64,000 bases of DNA from Coprinellus micaceus (lineage: Eukaryota > Basidiomycota > Agaricomycetes > Agaricales > Psathyrellaceae). Shown piece after piece: positions 53,322 to 62,300 of the stretch. The stretch lies in NCBI GenBank assembly GCA_951394405.1, contig OX596345.1, forward strand, positions 744,001 through 808,000. Reading direction: 5' to 3'. A model generated the notes under the pieces. It did no database searches. It was not told the DNA's origin and saw only the letters and a program-made list of their open reading frames with translations. Made by a program: the position numbers and the translations under genes. Numbering within the stretch: position 1 is the stretch's first letter; every line of letters begins with the position of its first letter.

Positions 53322-56300
53322 AGGAGGAACAATCGGCTATCTCTCCATCGCTGTGCATCCGATCCATGCTGATAGCCGAGACAAGTAACCAAAGCATGCA
53401 CATCCCTGTCCGCATCACCCAAGAAGACCGAAACATCGACACCCGAGGTTTCATCGATTGTGGCGCAGGAGGAAAGTTCATAGACTCCAAATTCGCTCAA
53501 GACTACCAAATCAAGACCACCCCACTCCGTTACCCCATTGAAGCCAAAAACGTCGATGGAACCCCCAATAAGCATGGGACCATCACCCACTACGTCAGAC
53601 TCCCTATCACCATCAATCAGAAGACCAAGACCCACCAACTTTTCGTTTGTGGCCTTGGGAAACAAACCGTCATTCTAGGCTTCCCTTGGCTCCAAGACGA
53701 AAACCCGATCATAGATTGGAAGCTTGGCACTCTGACATGGCGAACACCTGACACTGACCCAGTACCGATCGAAGTCTCCAAAATAGAACTGGACCCACAG
53801 ATAGAAGTCGAAGTCTTCTATCTCCAAAACGACGAACTCGAAGAAGAAGAAGGGATACCTGCCCCTATCTACATTGCAAGAACCACGCTATCACGCAAAC
53901 TTATTCTACCCACCTACTCCGAATACCCCGACGAATTCGATGAGTTTGACGACTTCGATGACGAAATCGAAGAAAAGACCGAAGAAGAGATCAAGGCAAA
54001 GCTACCGGAGGCCTATCATGAATTTCTCGACGTCTTTAGCAAGAAAAACGCCGATAAATTCCCAGCCAGCACGAAATACGACCACGCGATCAACGTCAAA
54101 GATAGTTTTCAACCAAGAAGAATGAAACCATACATTCTTTCACCCGATCAGGAGAAAGAAGTCAAAGATTTCATCAAAGAAAACTTGAAATTAGGACGAA
54201 TCCGACCCTCCCAATCACCTATGGGTTCCCCAGTATTTTTCGTAAAGAAAAAGAGTGGGAAACTCCGACTTTGCCAAGATTATCGATACCTCAACGAACA
54301 CACAATATCCGATGCCTACCCAATTCCACGAATCGACGATCTCCTCAAAAGATTCCAGAAAGCCAAGTACTTTTTCAAGATCGACTTGAAATGGGGATAC
54401 AATAACGTCCGAATCAAAGAAGGCGACCAATGGAAAGCGGCCTTCTCAACCCAACGAGGGCTCTTCGAACCCACAGTCATGTTTTTCGGTCTGAAAAACT
54501 CTCCACCCACCTTCCAACGACTCATGGATGATGTCATTCAAGGACCAGACATCATTGAAGAAACTGCTCTCGTCAAAAGATCCGACAAGAATGCTCTTGT
54601 AAAAACATCCGAAGAACCTGAAGAACCACCATGGGTTGAAGTATACATGGATGACACGCTTGGAGCAGGAGAAACCAAGGAAGAATGTCGAAAAGAAGCT
54701 TTCCGTACCCTTCACAAGCTCAGGAAGGCCGGACTCCCCGCCAACATCGACAAATGCGCATTCGAAGTCCCAGAAGTTGATTTTCTAGGATTCATCATCG
54801 GACATGGAAAAATCCGTATGGATCCAGACAAAATCAAGGGACTAACCGAATGGCCCATCCCAACAAAGCTAAAGGAAGTACGATCATTCCTAGGCTTTGG
54901 AAACTTCTATCGACGCTTCATCAAAAACTACTCCACTATCGCTGCCCCACTACACGCTCTACAAGGAAAGGACGTTCCATTCGTCTGGTCTGACGAATGT
55001 AACACAGCCTTCAACCTCCTTAAAGAGAAGTTCACGTCATACCCAGTACTCCACCTCCCAAACCCAGACCAGCCGTACCAGATCGAAGCAGATGCCTCAA
55101 AATACGCATCCGGAGCTGTTCTAACTCAGTTAGACGAACATGGAGCAAGACACCCGATATGCTTCATGTCGAAAACATTCGACAGCGCCCAGAAAAACTA
55201 CGAAATATACGACAGAGAACTCCTCGCCATTATTCGCGCTCTCGAAGAATGGCGACCATTCATTCAAGGATCACCCTTCGTAACAACAGTATATTCCGAC
55301 CATCAAAACCTCACGTATTGGAAGAACCCCCAACGACTCAGTCCCCGACAAGCCCGAGCATTTCTCACCCTATCGAAGTACAACTTCGAATTGAAACATC
55401 AACCAGGCACCAAGATGTTCCAATCAGACGCACTATCAAGACGACCCGATCTATGTTTAGACGAAGAAGATCCGAAAGAAGTCGTCATGCTTCCACCGGA
55501 CTTATTCGTAAACTTGATCGACACCGCGCTCCAAGAACAAATTCTCAACTCCGACAAAATGGAATTAGAAGCAGCTGACGCGCTTAAACTCCTATTGGAA
55601 GAAGGCCCCACAGACCTCCAGAATGACCTGCAAGACTGGACTGTGGAAACCAAAGACGACAAACACATGCTTTTCCGAAAGGGAAAAGCTTACATCCCCA
55701 ACGATATTGAACTCAGACGCAAGATTGTTCAATCACACCATGATTCAGCAACCATCGGACACCCCGGCGAACTTGGAACGTTCAACGCCGTCAAAGAAGA
55801 TTACTGGTGGCCAGGAATGCGCAAATTCATCAAAGCCTATGTCAAGGGATGCGCAGAATGTCAACAGTTCAAAATCAACCGACAACCCGTAAAACCCACA
55901 CTACTTCCAATCACCGGACCCAAATCGAACCGCCCCTTTACCCAACTATCGGTAGACTTCATCACCGACCTACCACCGTCAAAAGGATACGACTCCATAA
56001 TGATCGTGGTCGATCATGGTCTAACGAAGGGGGTAATTCTTGAACCTTGCAACAAGACGATCACCGCCAAGCAAACCGCGGATGCTTTTGTTCGCCGTGT
56101 TTTCACTGATTATGGCCTTCCCGACAAAATCATTTCAGATCGAGGCCCCCAATTCGCATCCAAGACGTTCCGCGACCTTCTAGAACGCCTCAGAATCAAC
56201 TCCGCACTATCAACTGCCTTCCATCCTCAGACAGATGGAGGCACCGAACGCGTCAACCAAGAAATAGAAGCATATCTCGCTATCTATTGCTCCGCAAACC

Positions 56301-56980
56301 CAACAACATGGAGCCAAGCTCTACCAATCCTACAGTTCGTTCACAACTCCCGCAAGCATGCTGATAGAACCCACACCCCTTTCGAACTCATCATGGGAAC
56401 CCAACCTCGTGCCCTACCGGAAGCATTTGACAAGACAAACTTCCCAGACAACGAAGAACGATTCAAGGAGCTTCAAAAGTCCCGAAACGAAGCATTATCA
56501 GCCCATGAACTAGCAAGAAACCGCATGATCGAACGAACGGACAAGACTTGGAAGCCATTCAAGTTAGGCGACCAAGTCTGGTTAGAAGCAAGGAACCTGA
56601 AGCTTCCATACCGATCAAAGAAGATGCAACCCAAGAGACTGGGACCATTCAAAATCATTGAATTGATTGGACTCCGTGCATATCGATTGAAGCTCCCAAA
56701 AGGATGGAAGATCCACAACGTGTTCCACATCTCACTTCTATCACCATTCAACTCCACCGACACCCATGGCCCTTCTCACCCAGAACCTCCACCTGACATC
56801 ATTGGTGGAGAAGAGGAGTACGAAGTCGAAGGAATCATCAATCACAGGGTCAAACGCAATGGAACCGTGGAGTATCTCATCAAATGGCTTGGCTATGACG
56901 AAACCAAATGGTTCAAAGAGGACGAACTAGAGCATAGCCAAGAGACTCTGGAAGACTATAAGAAAGACAACGGTTTGTGA
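53318..56980 (+). CDS. gypsy Pol polyprotein with chromodomain
   Basis: About 1220 codons without a stop, -1 relative to gag, overlapping its stop codon. Residues counted from 53318. Protease at 45-130 with FIDCGAGGKFID, where Cys replaces the usual Ser/Thr of D-S/T-G. Reverse transcriptase about 240-480 with KIDLKWGYNNVRI, FGLKNSPPTFQRLMDDV and the catalytic VYMDDTL near 442; between the last two is an unusually long charged insert containing the repeated word ALVK. RNase H about 590-710 (EADASKYASGAVL; IYDRELLAI; PGTKMFQSDALSR). Integrase from about 800: zinc region HHDSATIGHP to CAECQQF, then the three acidic residues (SVDFITDLPP; ISDRGPQF; TERVNQEIEAY). Chromodomain near 1166-1205 (EYEVEGIINHRVK; EYLIKWLGYDETKW), which should guide integration to marked chromatin. 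No inactivating change is seen. Confidence 0.95.
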   Translation: MKEEQSAISPSLCIRSMLIAETSNQSMHIPVRITQEDRNIDTRGFIDCGAGGKFIDSKFAQDYQIKTTPLRYPIEAKNVDGTPNKHGTITHYVRLPITINQKTKTHQLFVCGLGKQTVILGFPWLQDENPIIDWKLGTLTWRTPDTDPVPIEVSKIELDPQIEVEVFYLQNDELEEEEGIPAPIYIARTTLSRKLILPTYSEYPDEFDEFDDFDDEIEEKTEEEIKAKLPEAYHEFLDVFSKKNADKFPASTKYDHAINVKDSFQPRRMKPYILSPDQEKEVKDFIKENLKLGRIRPSQSPMGSPVFFVKKKSGKLRLCQDYRYLNEHTISDAYPIPRIDDLLKRFQKAKYFFKIDLKWGYNNVRIKEGDQWKAAFSTQRGLFEPTVMFFGLKNSPPTFQRLMDDVIQGPDIIEETALVKRSDKNALVKTSEEPEEPPWVEVYMDDTLGAGETKEECRKEAFRTLHKLRKAGLPANIDKCAFEVPEVDFLGFIIGHGKIRMDPDKIKGLTEWPIPTKLKEVRSFLGFGNFYRRFIKNYSTIAAPLHALQGKDVPFVWSDECNTAFNLLKEKFTSYPVLHLPNPDQPYQIEADASKYASGAVLTQLDEHGARHPICFMSKTFDSAQKNYEIYDRELLAIIRALEEWRPFIQGSPFVTTVYSDHQNLTYWKNPQRLSPRQARAFLTLSKYNFELKHQPGTKMFQSDALSRRPDLCLDEEDPKEVVMLPPDLFVNLIDTALQEQILNSDKMELEAADALKLLLEEGPTDLQNDLQDWTVETKDDKHMLFRKGKAYIPNDIELRRKIVQSHHDSATIGHPGELGTFNAVKEDYWWPGMRKFIKAYVKGCAECQQFKINRQPVKPTLLPITGPKSNRPFTQLSVDFITDLPPSKGYDSIMIVVDHGLTKGVILEPCNKTITAKQTADAFVRRVFTDYGLPDKIISDRGPQFASKTFRDLLERLRINSALSTAFHPQTDGGTERVNQEIEAYLAIYCSANPTTWSQALPILQFVHNSRKHADRTHTPFELIMGTQPRALPEAFDKTNFPDNEERFKELQKSRNEALSAHELARNRMIERTDKTWKPFKLGDQVWLEARNLKLPYRSKKMQPKRLGPFKIIELIGLRAYRLKLPKGWKIHNVFHISLLSPFNSTDTHGPSHPEPPPDIIGGEEEYEVEGIINHRVKRNGTVEYLIKWLGYDETKWFKEDELEHSQETLEDYKKDNGL

Positions 56981-57040
56981 CTCCAAATCAAACCAACTCC
57001 TCCACTCCCAACACAACCACATCATCCTACTCCTCCTCCA

Positions 57041-58135
57041 ATGTTCGGAATCATCCCCATTGCTCAGTCCACCCCCAGAATCGTTGCCACCGATCTCGCC
57101 TCCACCACATCCACTTCCACCTCTGTTGCCACCGACGCTGCCGTCGTCAACGCCCATCAGAACGCGGCCAGCGTTCTTACCCAAGCTGGCTACCTTCCCC
57201 TGGGTACGAACAAGGGCAATCCCAACGCCCCCATCCACTGGTCCTGCTTCGCCCCGCCTAGTCGTCCACCCCTCGCCCAAACCATATGGGCATCACACCC
57301 ATCGACCCTCACGCACGACCTTTGGGCGCAGCGGACCCGCACCTCCCAGCTACTCTCCCCTGACGTTGTCCGCCTCCCACGTCGCATCTTCGCCTCCAGC
57401 GATCCGGAAAAAATCGACCTCCGGATCGCCTTCACCGACGCCGAGGTCGCCTACGCCGAGTCCACCATCGGCAGCATGAGCACCTATGCCGATCTCATCA
57501 AACAGGCCGGCCCTGGAGGGGTTCTCTTTGGGGCCGCCGAGCACGACTGCCCCGATACCAAGTGGGGCTACGCCATCCAGAAAGTCGAGCAGGCCCAACA
57601 AGAAATCGAGAGGATCGACAACCTCTGCAAGGCGGTGTACGCATCCGCACCACCTCCCAATATCCGCAAGATCCTCGAAGCGGTGCTCCAAGAGGCCAGG
57701 GAAGGCCTGACCTATTGGACCAACCACATCGAGGACAACATGAAAGACATCCGCATCGCGGTACGCCGAGCCCACCTCCTCCTCCGCAACTACGACCTCC
57801 GCATCGAACTCTACGGCAAGACCCACCTCGGCAAGCTTTCCAAGGCCGAAAAAGAACTTCGCAAGGACGTCACCTGCGAGTCGTGCGGCCAAAAGAACCA
57901 CTGGCAGGTCGACCACGTCAAATGGACCTGCAAGCACTGCAAGAGATACGCTCCCAACCACTATCCCAACGACTGCCCCTCTAAGCCCCAGAAACCTCGC
58001 CGCTCCCCCCGCAACCACAAGGTCAAGAAAGAAATGCCGTCCCTCATGGAGGTCGACGAAGACTGGAAGTTCGATAGCGGATGGAACGATGATGGGGACG
58101 TCCAGAACGAGGACGAAGGAAACGGTTGGGACTAG
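57041..58135 (+). CDS. gypsy accessory ORF3 with Cys/His cluster
   Basis: 364 codons, starting 60 bp after the pol stop and ending 40 bp before the 3' LTR, so it belongs to the element. No transmembrane or signal segment, hence not an envelope protein. Visible parts: an Ala/Ser/Thr-rich start, a helical centre (YAIQKVEQAQQEIERIDNLC; KILEAVLQEAREGLTYWTN; RIAVRRAHLLLRNYDLRIEL), and a Cys/His cluster near residues 281-310 (CESCGQKNHW, then CKHCKRYAPNHYPNDC), then basic and finally acidic tails. Codons are markedly richer in C at third positions than those of pol, so the ORF may have been captured from a host or another element. A nucleic-acid-binding role is an inference from the Cys/His cluster. 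Function unknown. Confidence 0.8.
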   Translation: MFGIIPIAQSTPRIVATDLASTTSTSTSVATDAAVVNAHQNAASVLTQAGYLPLGTNKGNPNAPIHWSCFAPPSRPPLAQTIWASHPSTLTHDLWAQRTRTSQLLSPDVVRLPRRIFASSDPEKIDLRIAFTDAEVAYAESTIGSMSTYADLIKQAGPGGVLFGAAEHDCPDTKWGYAIQKVEQAQQEIERIDNLCKAVYASAPPPNIRKILEAVLQEAREGLTYWTNHIEDNMKDIRIAVRRAHLLLRNYDLRIELYGKTHLGKLSKAEKELRKDVTCESCGQKNHWQVDHVKWTCKHCKRYAPNHYPNDCPSKPQKPRRSPRNHKVKKEMPSLMEVDEDWKFDSGWNDDGDVQNEDEGNGWD

Positions 58136-58163
58136 ACCATTCGAGCCAGGGGCTCAAATCTTG

Positions 58164-58175
58164 TGAGGGGGGTAT
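58164..58175 (+). other. gypsy polypurine tract
   Basis: TGAGGGGGGTAT-type purine run immediately before the 3' LTR. Confidence 0.65.
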
Positions 58176-58965
58176 TGTTACGCTTCGCTTCACAACCTCC
58201 CCTCCTACCTATGCACGACCACTTCATTTCTTTTCTCTTTTTATGACTCATAGTTATTACGATTTCGCAGTTACCCCGCAGCTACCCCTGACTCATGCGC
58301 AGTATGCGCTTACTACGACTCCGCAGCTACCCCGCAGCTACTCTGACATCATGCGCAGTATGCGCTCCACTAATACTCCACTCCCCCACTATTTACTCCA
58401 CCCACTCCACTATGACCTCATTATATCATCATGCGCAGCTACCCCATGACTCATACTAAAGTAGTATAAAGACCCCTTAGTTTATCCCATGTAGTTTAGC
58501 TTGTTATACTTTAATCTTAGTCCCCTTTCGCCCACTCCACTACGCCGCTCTCCCCCCAATAAGCTCCTGCAAGACTTCCGCAACTCCACAAGACTCCCTT
58601 CGCATCACGCACCACAGCCGAGACAGTGAACGCCACTGAGAACCTTCCACACTCCACTATTGTCTAGTAGTGAACCCGCCGTGTGACGACGCCAGACTTG
58701 CCTAGGAGACCGCCAAACTAGGAAGCATCTGTAAGCCGGACTTGACTAGAAGATCGCCAAACTAGTAAGCATCCGAGAGTATCCGTGGACCCCTGACGTG
58801 TCATAGAAGAACGTTCAAGTCTGATACCAGTGCAACGTACTATTGTCCAATAGACGTGTGACTGACCCGCGCGACATCCCAGAAGCTATTAGGAATAGGG
58901 GGATAGTACGACTAAGAAGCCGACCAGTGACGGACAACGCCAACTCCCTCATCGAGGTCGTAACA
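58176..58965 (+). repeat. gypsy 3' LTR
   Basis: 790 bp, colinear with the 5' LTR at every checkpoint compared. Followed by CCCTG, the second copy of the target duplication. Confidence 0.95.
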
Positions 58966-59378
58966 CCCTGTCCCCCACCCTATTTCTGCCCCGTGTATAT
59001 TAGTTATAGCCTCGCCATCGCTAGCACCTACTACGATTGCACTTATCCCTGACACGGAGGCTCTTCAATCTCCCCGCCATAATTAGGTTCGTGGATGATC
59101 TCTACTATTCCTCTACGTCCCTGGTATAAAGTTGTCTGCTACGGGGTATCCAAGACAACTTCCCGAGGAAGGCGAGAATGGAACGCGAAACCTGAAGCTT
59201 TTATGGCTGTACGCCAAATAGTATGCGAGGACCAGCGACGGAAGTGGATGGGATCTTGTACCCTTGTGATCCGGCGCAGAGTTGATCCGCCCTTTCTGCT
59301 CTGAGATGAAGCGGGCAAATTTCAACGTCCACTGGGTCCAAACTGTTGAGGTTCTACCCATGTACCTACGTCCCATCC
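58966..59378. other. region between gypsy and Helitron ORF
   Basis: About 410 bp. It should contain the 5' end of the Helitron, expected to start with TC after an A|T target, but I cannot point to the exact terminus. No gene seen. Confidence 0.4.
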
Positions 59379-62300
59379 ATGCCCTCTTTCCAAACGACGG
59401 TCCCTAGCGTCCCTCTCTCCGCTGAGCTCGCGGCATACGCCTTTAAATCCGCTTATAACGCGGCATACTTAGACTCTCTCTCCGTAGCATCGTCTACGGC
59501 ATACTCCGCGCATTCGTCACTCTGGCTCGGTTGGGCGCATCGTAATTTCTCGACTTACAATGCATTCTCGATGAGACGTCGGTTTCGACGGGCTGCTACG
59601 CATTTGGCGCTGAAGATGCCAGCGTTCGACGCTGCCGCTTTCCTGGCTGATTCGGCGTCCAGCAGTCGTCGAACGTTTGGTAAACCCCCCTCCACTGACA
59701 TCGGTCAGGTGCTCCGTTTGGTCGGTGGAGGGATCCCACGCAACAAGGTCTACAATAGAAATGAGTTGGAAATGGTTCGCATCGAGGACGGGAAAGACCC
59801 ACGGCTCCTTCACCCACAGTACGAGTTACTGAACGTCATACCCCGGGGTTGGTTCCATCATGAGGGGAACAAGGAGTTTCATGACGCTATCGCTGTACGG
59901 ATGCCTATAAATATGTTGGTTCCGAAGCTCGATGTTCAAAGCATCAGGGACCTTTGTGAGATCCACGATATATTCGTGACCAAGAAACATACCAGGGTTG
60001 AACTAGAGGAGCTGCTGGGCGTCCACGAGTGTGATCAAGAGGTGTGTGAGGACTCTGTCGCGGTCTTGAAGCCATACTATGGTCCTCCTGTCAAACCGAT
60101 GCACAACATTCTATCTCCGGAGTTCGCAGTCAAACAAATTAAACAAATCGCTCTGGAGCATCTCAGGCCATACAAATCGCTCTGGAGCATCTCAGGCCAT
60201 ACATTTCTGTGGAGGATGCCGCGGCAGGTGCGTTGGCCTATCGAGTTAAACAGATTGCCTATGACATCGACATGCCTCTAGACGACGGCGACTTGCTCAT
60301 TCGCGATCTACCCTTGCAGGTTATTATCCCCCGACTGTCTGTCGCGGGCTTGCAGGCATTCGCCTCACATCACAGGATCCGCTTGCAAAAGAAGATGGGC
60401 AAGCCGCAGTGCGTGGATATCCTGAAAAAGCATGCTTGCACGACATGCCGACCTTTATTCTACGTCGCCAGCCCTCTGGGTAGACCGAGGAAGGCACGCC
60501 AACCCCCTTCCTGGGTCGACGATGGATCGGCGCCATTCCTTTGGGACAGTCAGATCACTTTGAGCGAAGAGCACTATCCTCCACGACCGACAACGATGTA
60601 CGACATCGCAGTGGCGATGAGAGATTATTGCAAGGATCTGGCTCCGGATGTTATCGAAGAAGGCGGATGTTGTGTATGCGGGCAGCTCACGAGAAAAATC
60701 GAGCTTCTTGAGTTCGACGAATCAAAGTATGACCTTGCGATACTCGCCGATTTCAACGCGACCCGTGTTGAAAGGCTTCACCGTGATGATCCTCTACGAG
60801 CATTCGACGGGCCGGTACTCAACGCGGGAGTCCACACAATTTGCGTCCCCTGCGATGAATCATTAAGCCGCAGTCACCGTCCCAAAGTAGCCCTCGCTAA
60901 CCACTTATGGGTTGGGGAGGTACCCGAATGTTTGCAAGGTCTAACACTGGCGGAAATGGCCATGGTGACAAGAATCCGTTACAACCGTTGTGTGGTGCGT
61001 ATCTCCAGTGGTCACGCGAAAATGACTGCAAATGTCATCGCTTTTGAACATCCCACTATGAAGATATACCAGAAGCTGCCTATGCCGCGCCGGGAACTCG
61101 ATGATGTTCTAGCGGTGCTCTACACGGGCAAGGAACCACCAGGGGATGACGATTTGAGACGGTCTCCAGTTCTGGTTCGCCGCCTGAAGGTTCAACGCGC
61201 CTTAGAGTGGTTGAAGATGAACTATTCGGACCTCGAGATCAACTATGACAGCCTGGAGGCCTATCCGTTGGATAACGTTCCTGTGGGTGTTTTCTATAAG
61301 AATATCGATGAATCCGAAGGCAATGTTCCAAATGCTGCGAAAAGTGTTTTTGACAACACTTTGGATGAGGGCACGGAACATGGACCGTGCCCCTATACGG
61401 TCCACGGGTTGACGGCTGAACGGTACACATCTATGACCACCACTCAGCGAAAGTTAGCGGCGGTTCAGCAATTGAAGAACGGAGGGAAGCTATTGGCAAT
61501 AGGGCACGACACGACCCCCCAGACCATCTGGTCTAACCCCCAGTTGTACCCACAGATGTTCCCTTGGTTGTTTCCGTACGGGTATGGCGGCGTCGACGCG
61601 GATGAGCACGTAGGGAAGCTTTCCCGTGAATTCCATCTGAAGTGGTTATTAATGTACCATGATAAGAGGTTCCAGAGAGATGCTAACTTCCTGATCGTGG
61701 CTTTCAATCACCAGCTTATCCGTCAGTCGACTCGGGGGAGCTTCATGATGGCGAAGCGAAAGAACTTTAAGAATATGATCGAGACGGTGCACCAGCTGGA
61801 CCCCGGTGTGCTCCGTATCATCTCCGAACGTCTCATGAACGGGGGGAGATCTGCCCCTCAAACTCCTGAGGAACAAAGGGCGTTTCGACTCTTTGATCAA
61901 ATCGAGTACGTGGGCAACAGGGTGTCGGGAACTATGGCAAGGAGGAAATACCTGCGGGGAGAGGTCTGGTCGATGATCTACTTCATGAACACCCCTGCAT
62001 GGTTTATCACCATTTCCCCGGCTGACAACAAACATCCCCTCTGCATACACTGGGCGGGCTCCGATGACAGATTTTCCCCTGAAATTAAAGGTTACGAAGA
62101 GAGGAAACTCCAAATTACACGAAACCCTGTAGCCTGTGCTCGGTTCTTTCACCACCTAGTGCAAATGTTCATCAGACATTTATGTGGTTGGACAGAGGAA
62201 GATGCGAAGCGGGGGGTGTTTGGGAAACCTGCCGCATTCTATGGCACTGTGGAACAGCAGGGCAGAATGACCTTGCATCTCCATTTTTTACTGTGGATCC

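Larger units (their letters stand above)
50812..58965 (+). mobile_element. Ty3/gypsy chromovirus with extra ORF
   Basis: 8154 bp, 790-bp LTRs (TGTTACGC...GTAACA) and a perfect 5-bp target duplication CCCTG at 50807-50811 and 58966-58970. Gag, then Pol in the order protease, RT, RNase H, integrase, and a C-terminal chromodomain, which places it in the chromoviruses. A third ORF of 364 codons lies between pol and the 3' LTR. LTR checkpoints I compared keep identical spacing and I noticed no difference, so the copy is young. The sequence after the 5' LTR (GAATAACAAGCTCC) is not a standard TGG primer-binding site. Confidence 0.96.

Noticed and set aside
57350..58018. 222-codon minus-strand frame over gypsy ORF3
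   Set aside because: Shadow of ORF3: high third-position C content on the plus strand removes stops from the antisense frame.
57041..58135. Reading gypsy ORF3 as an envelope gene
   Set aside because: Its position would fit, but there is no signal peptide, transmembrane helix or glycosylated ectodomain pattern; the C-terminus is hydrophilic and holds a Cys/His cluster.
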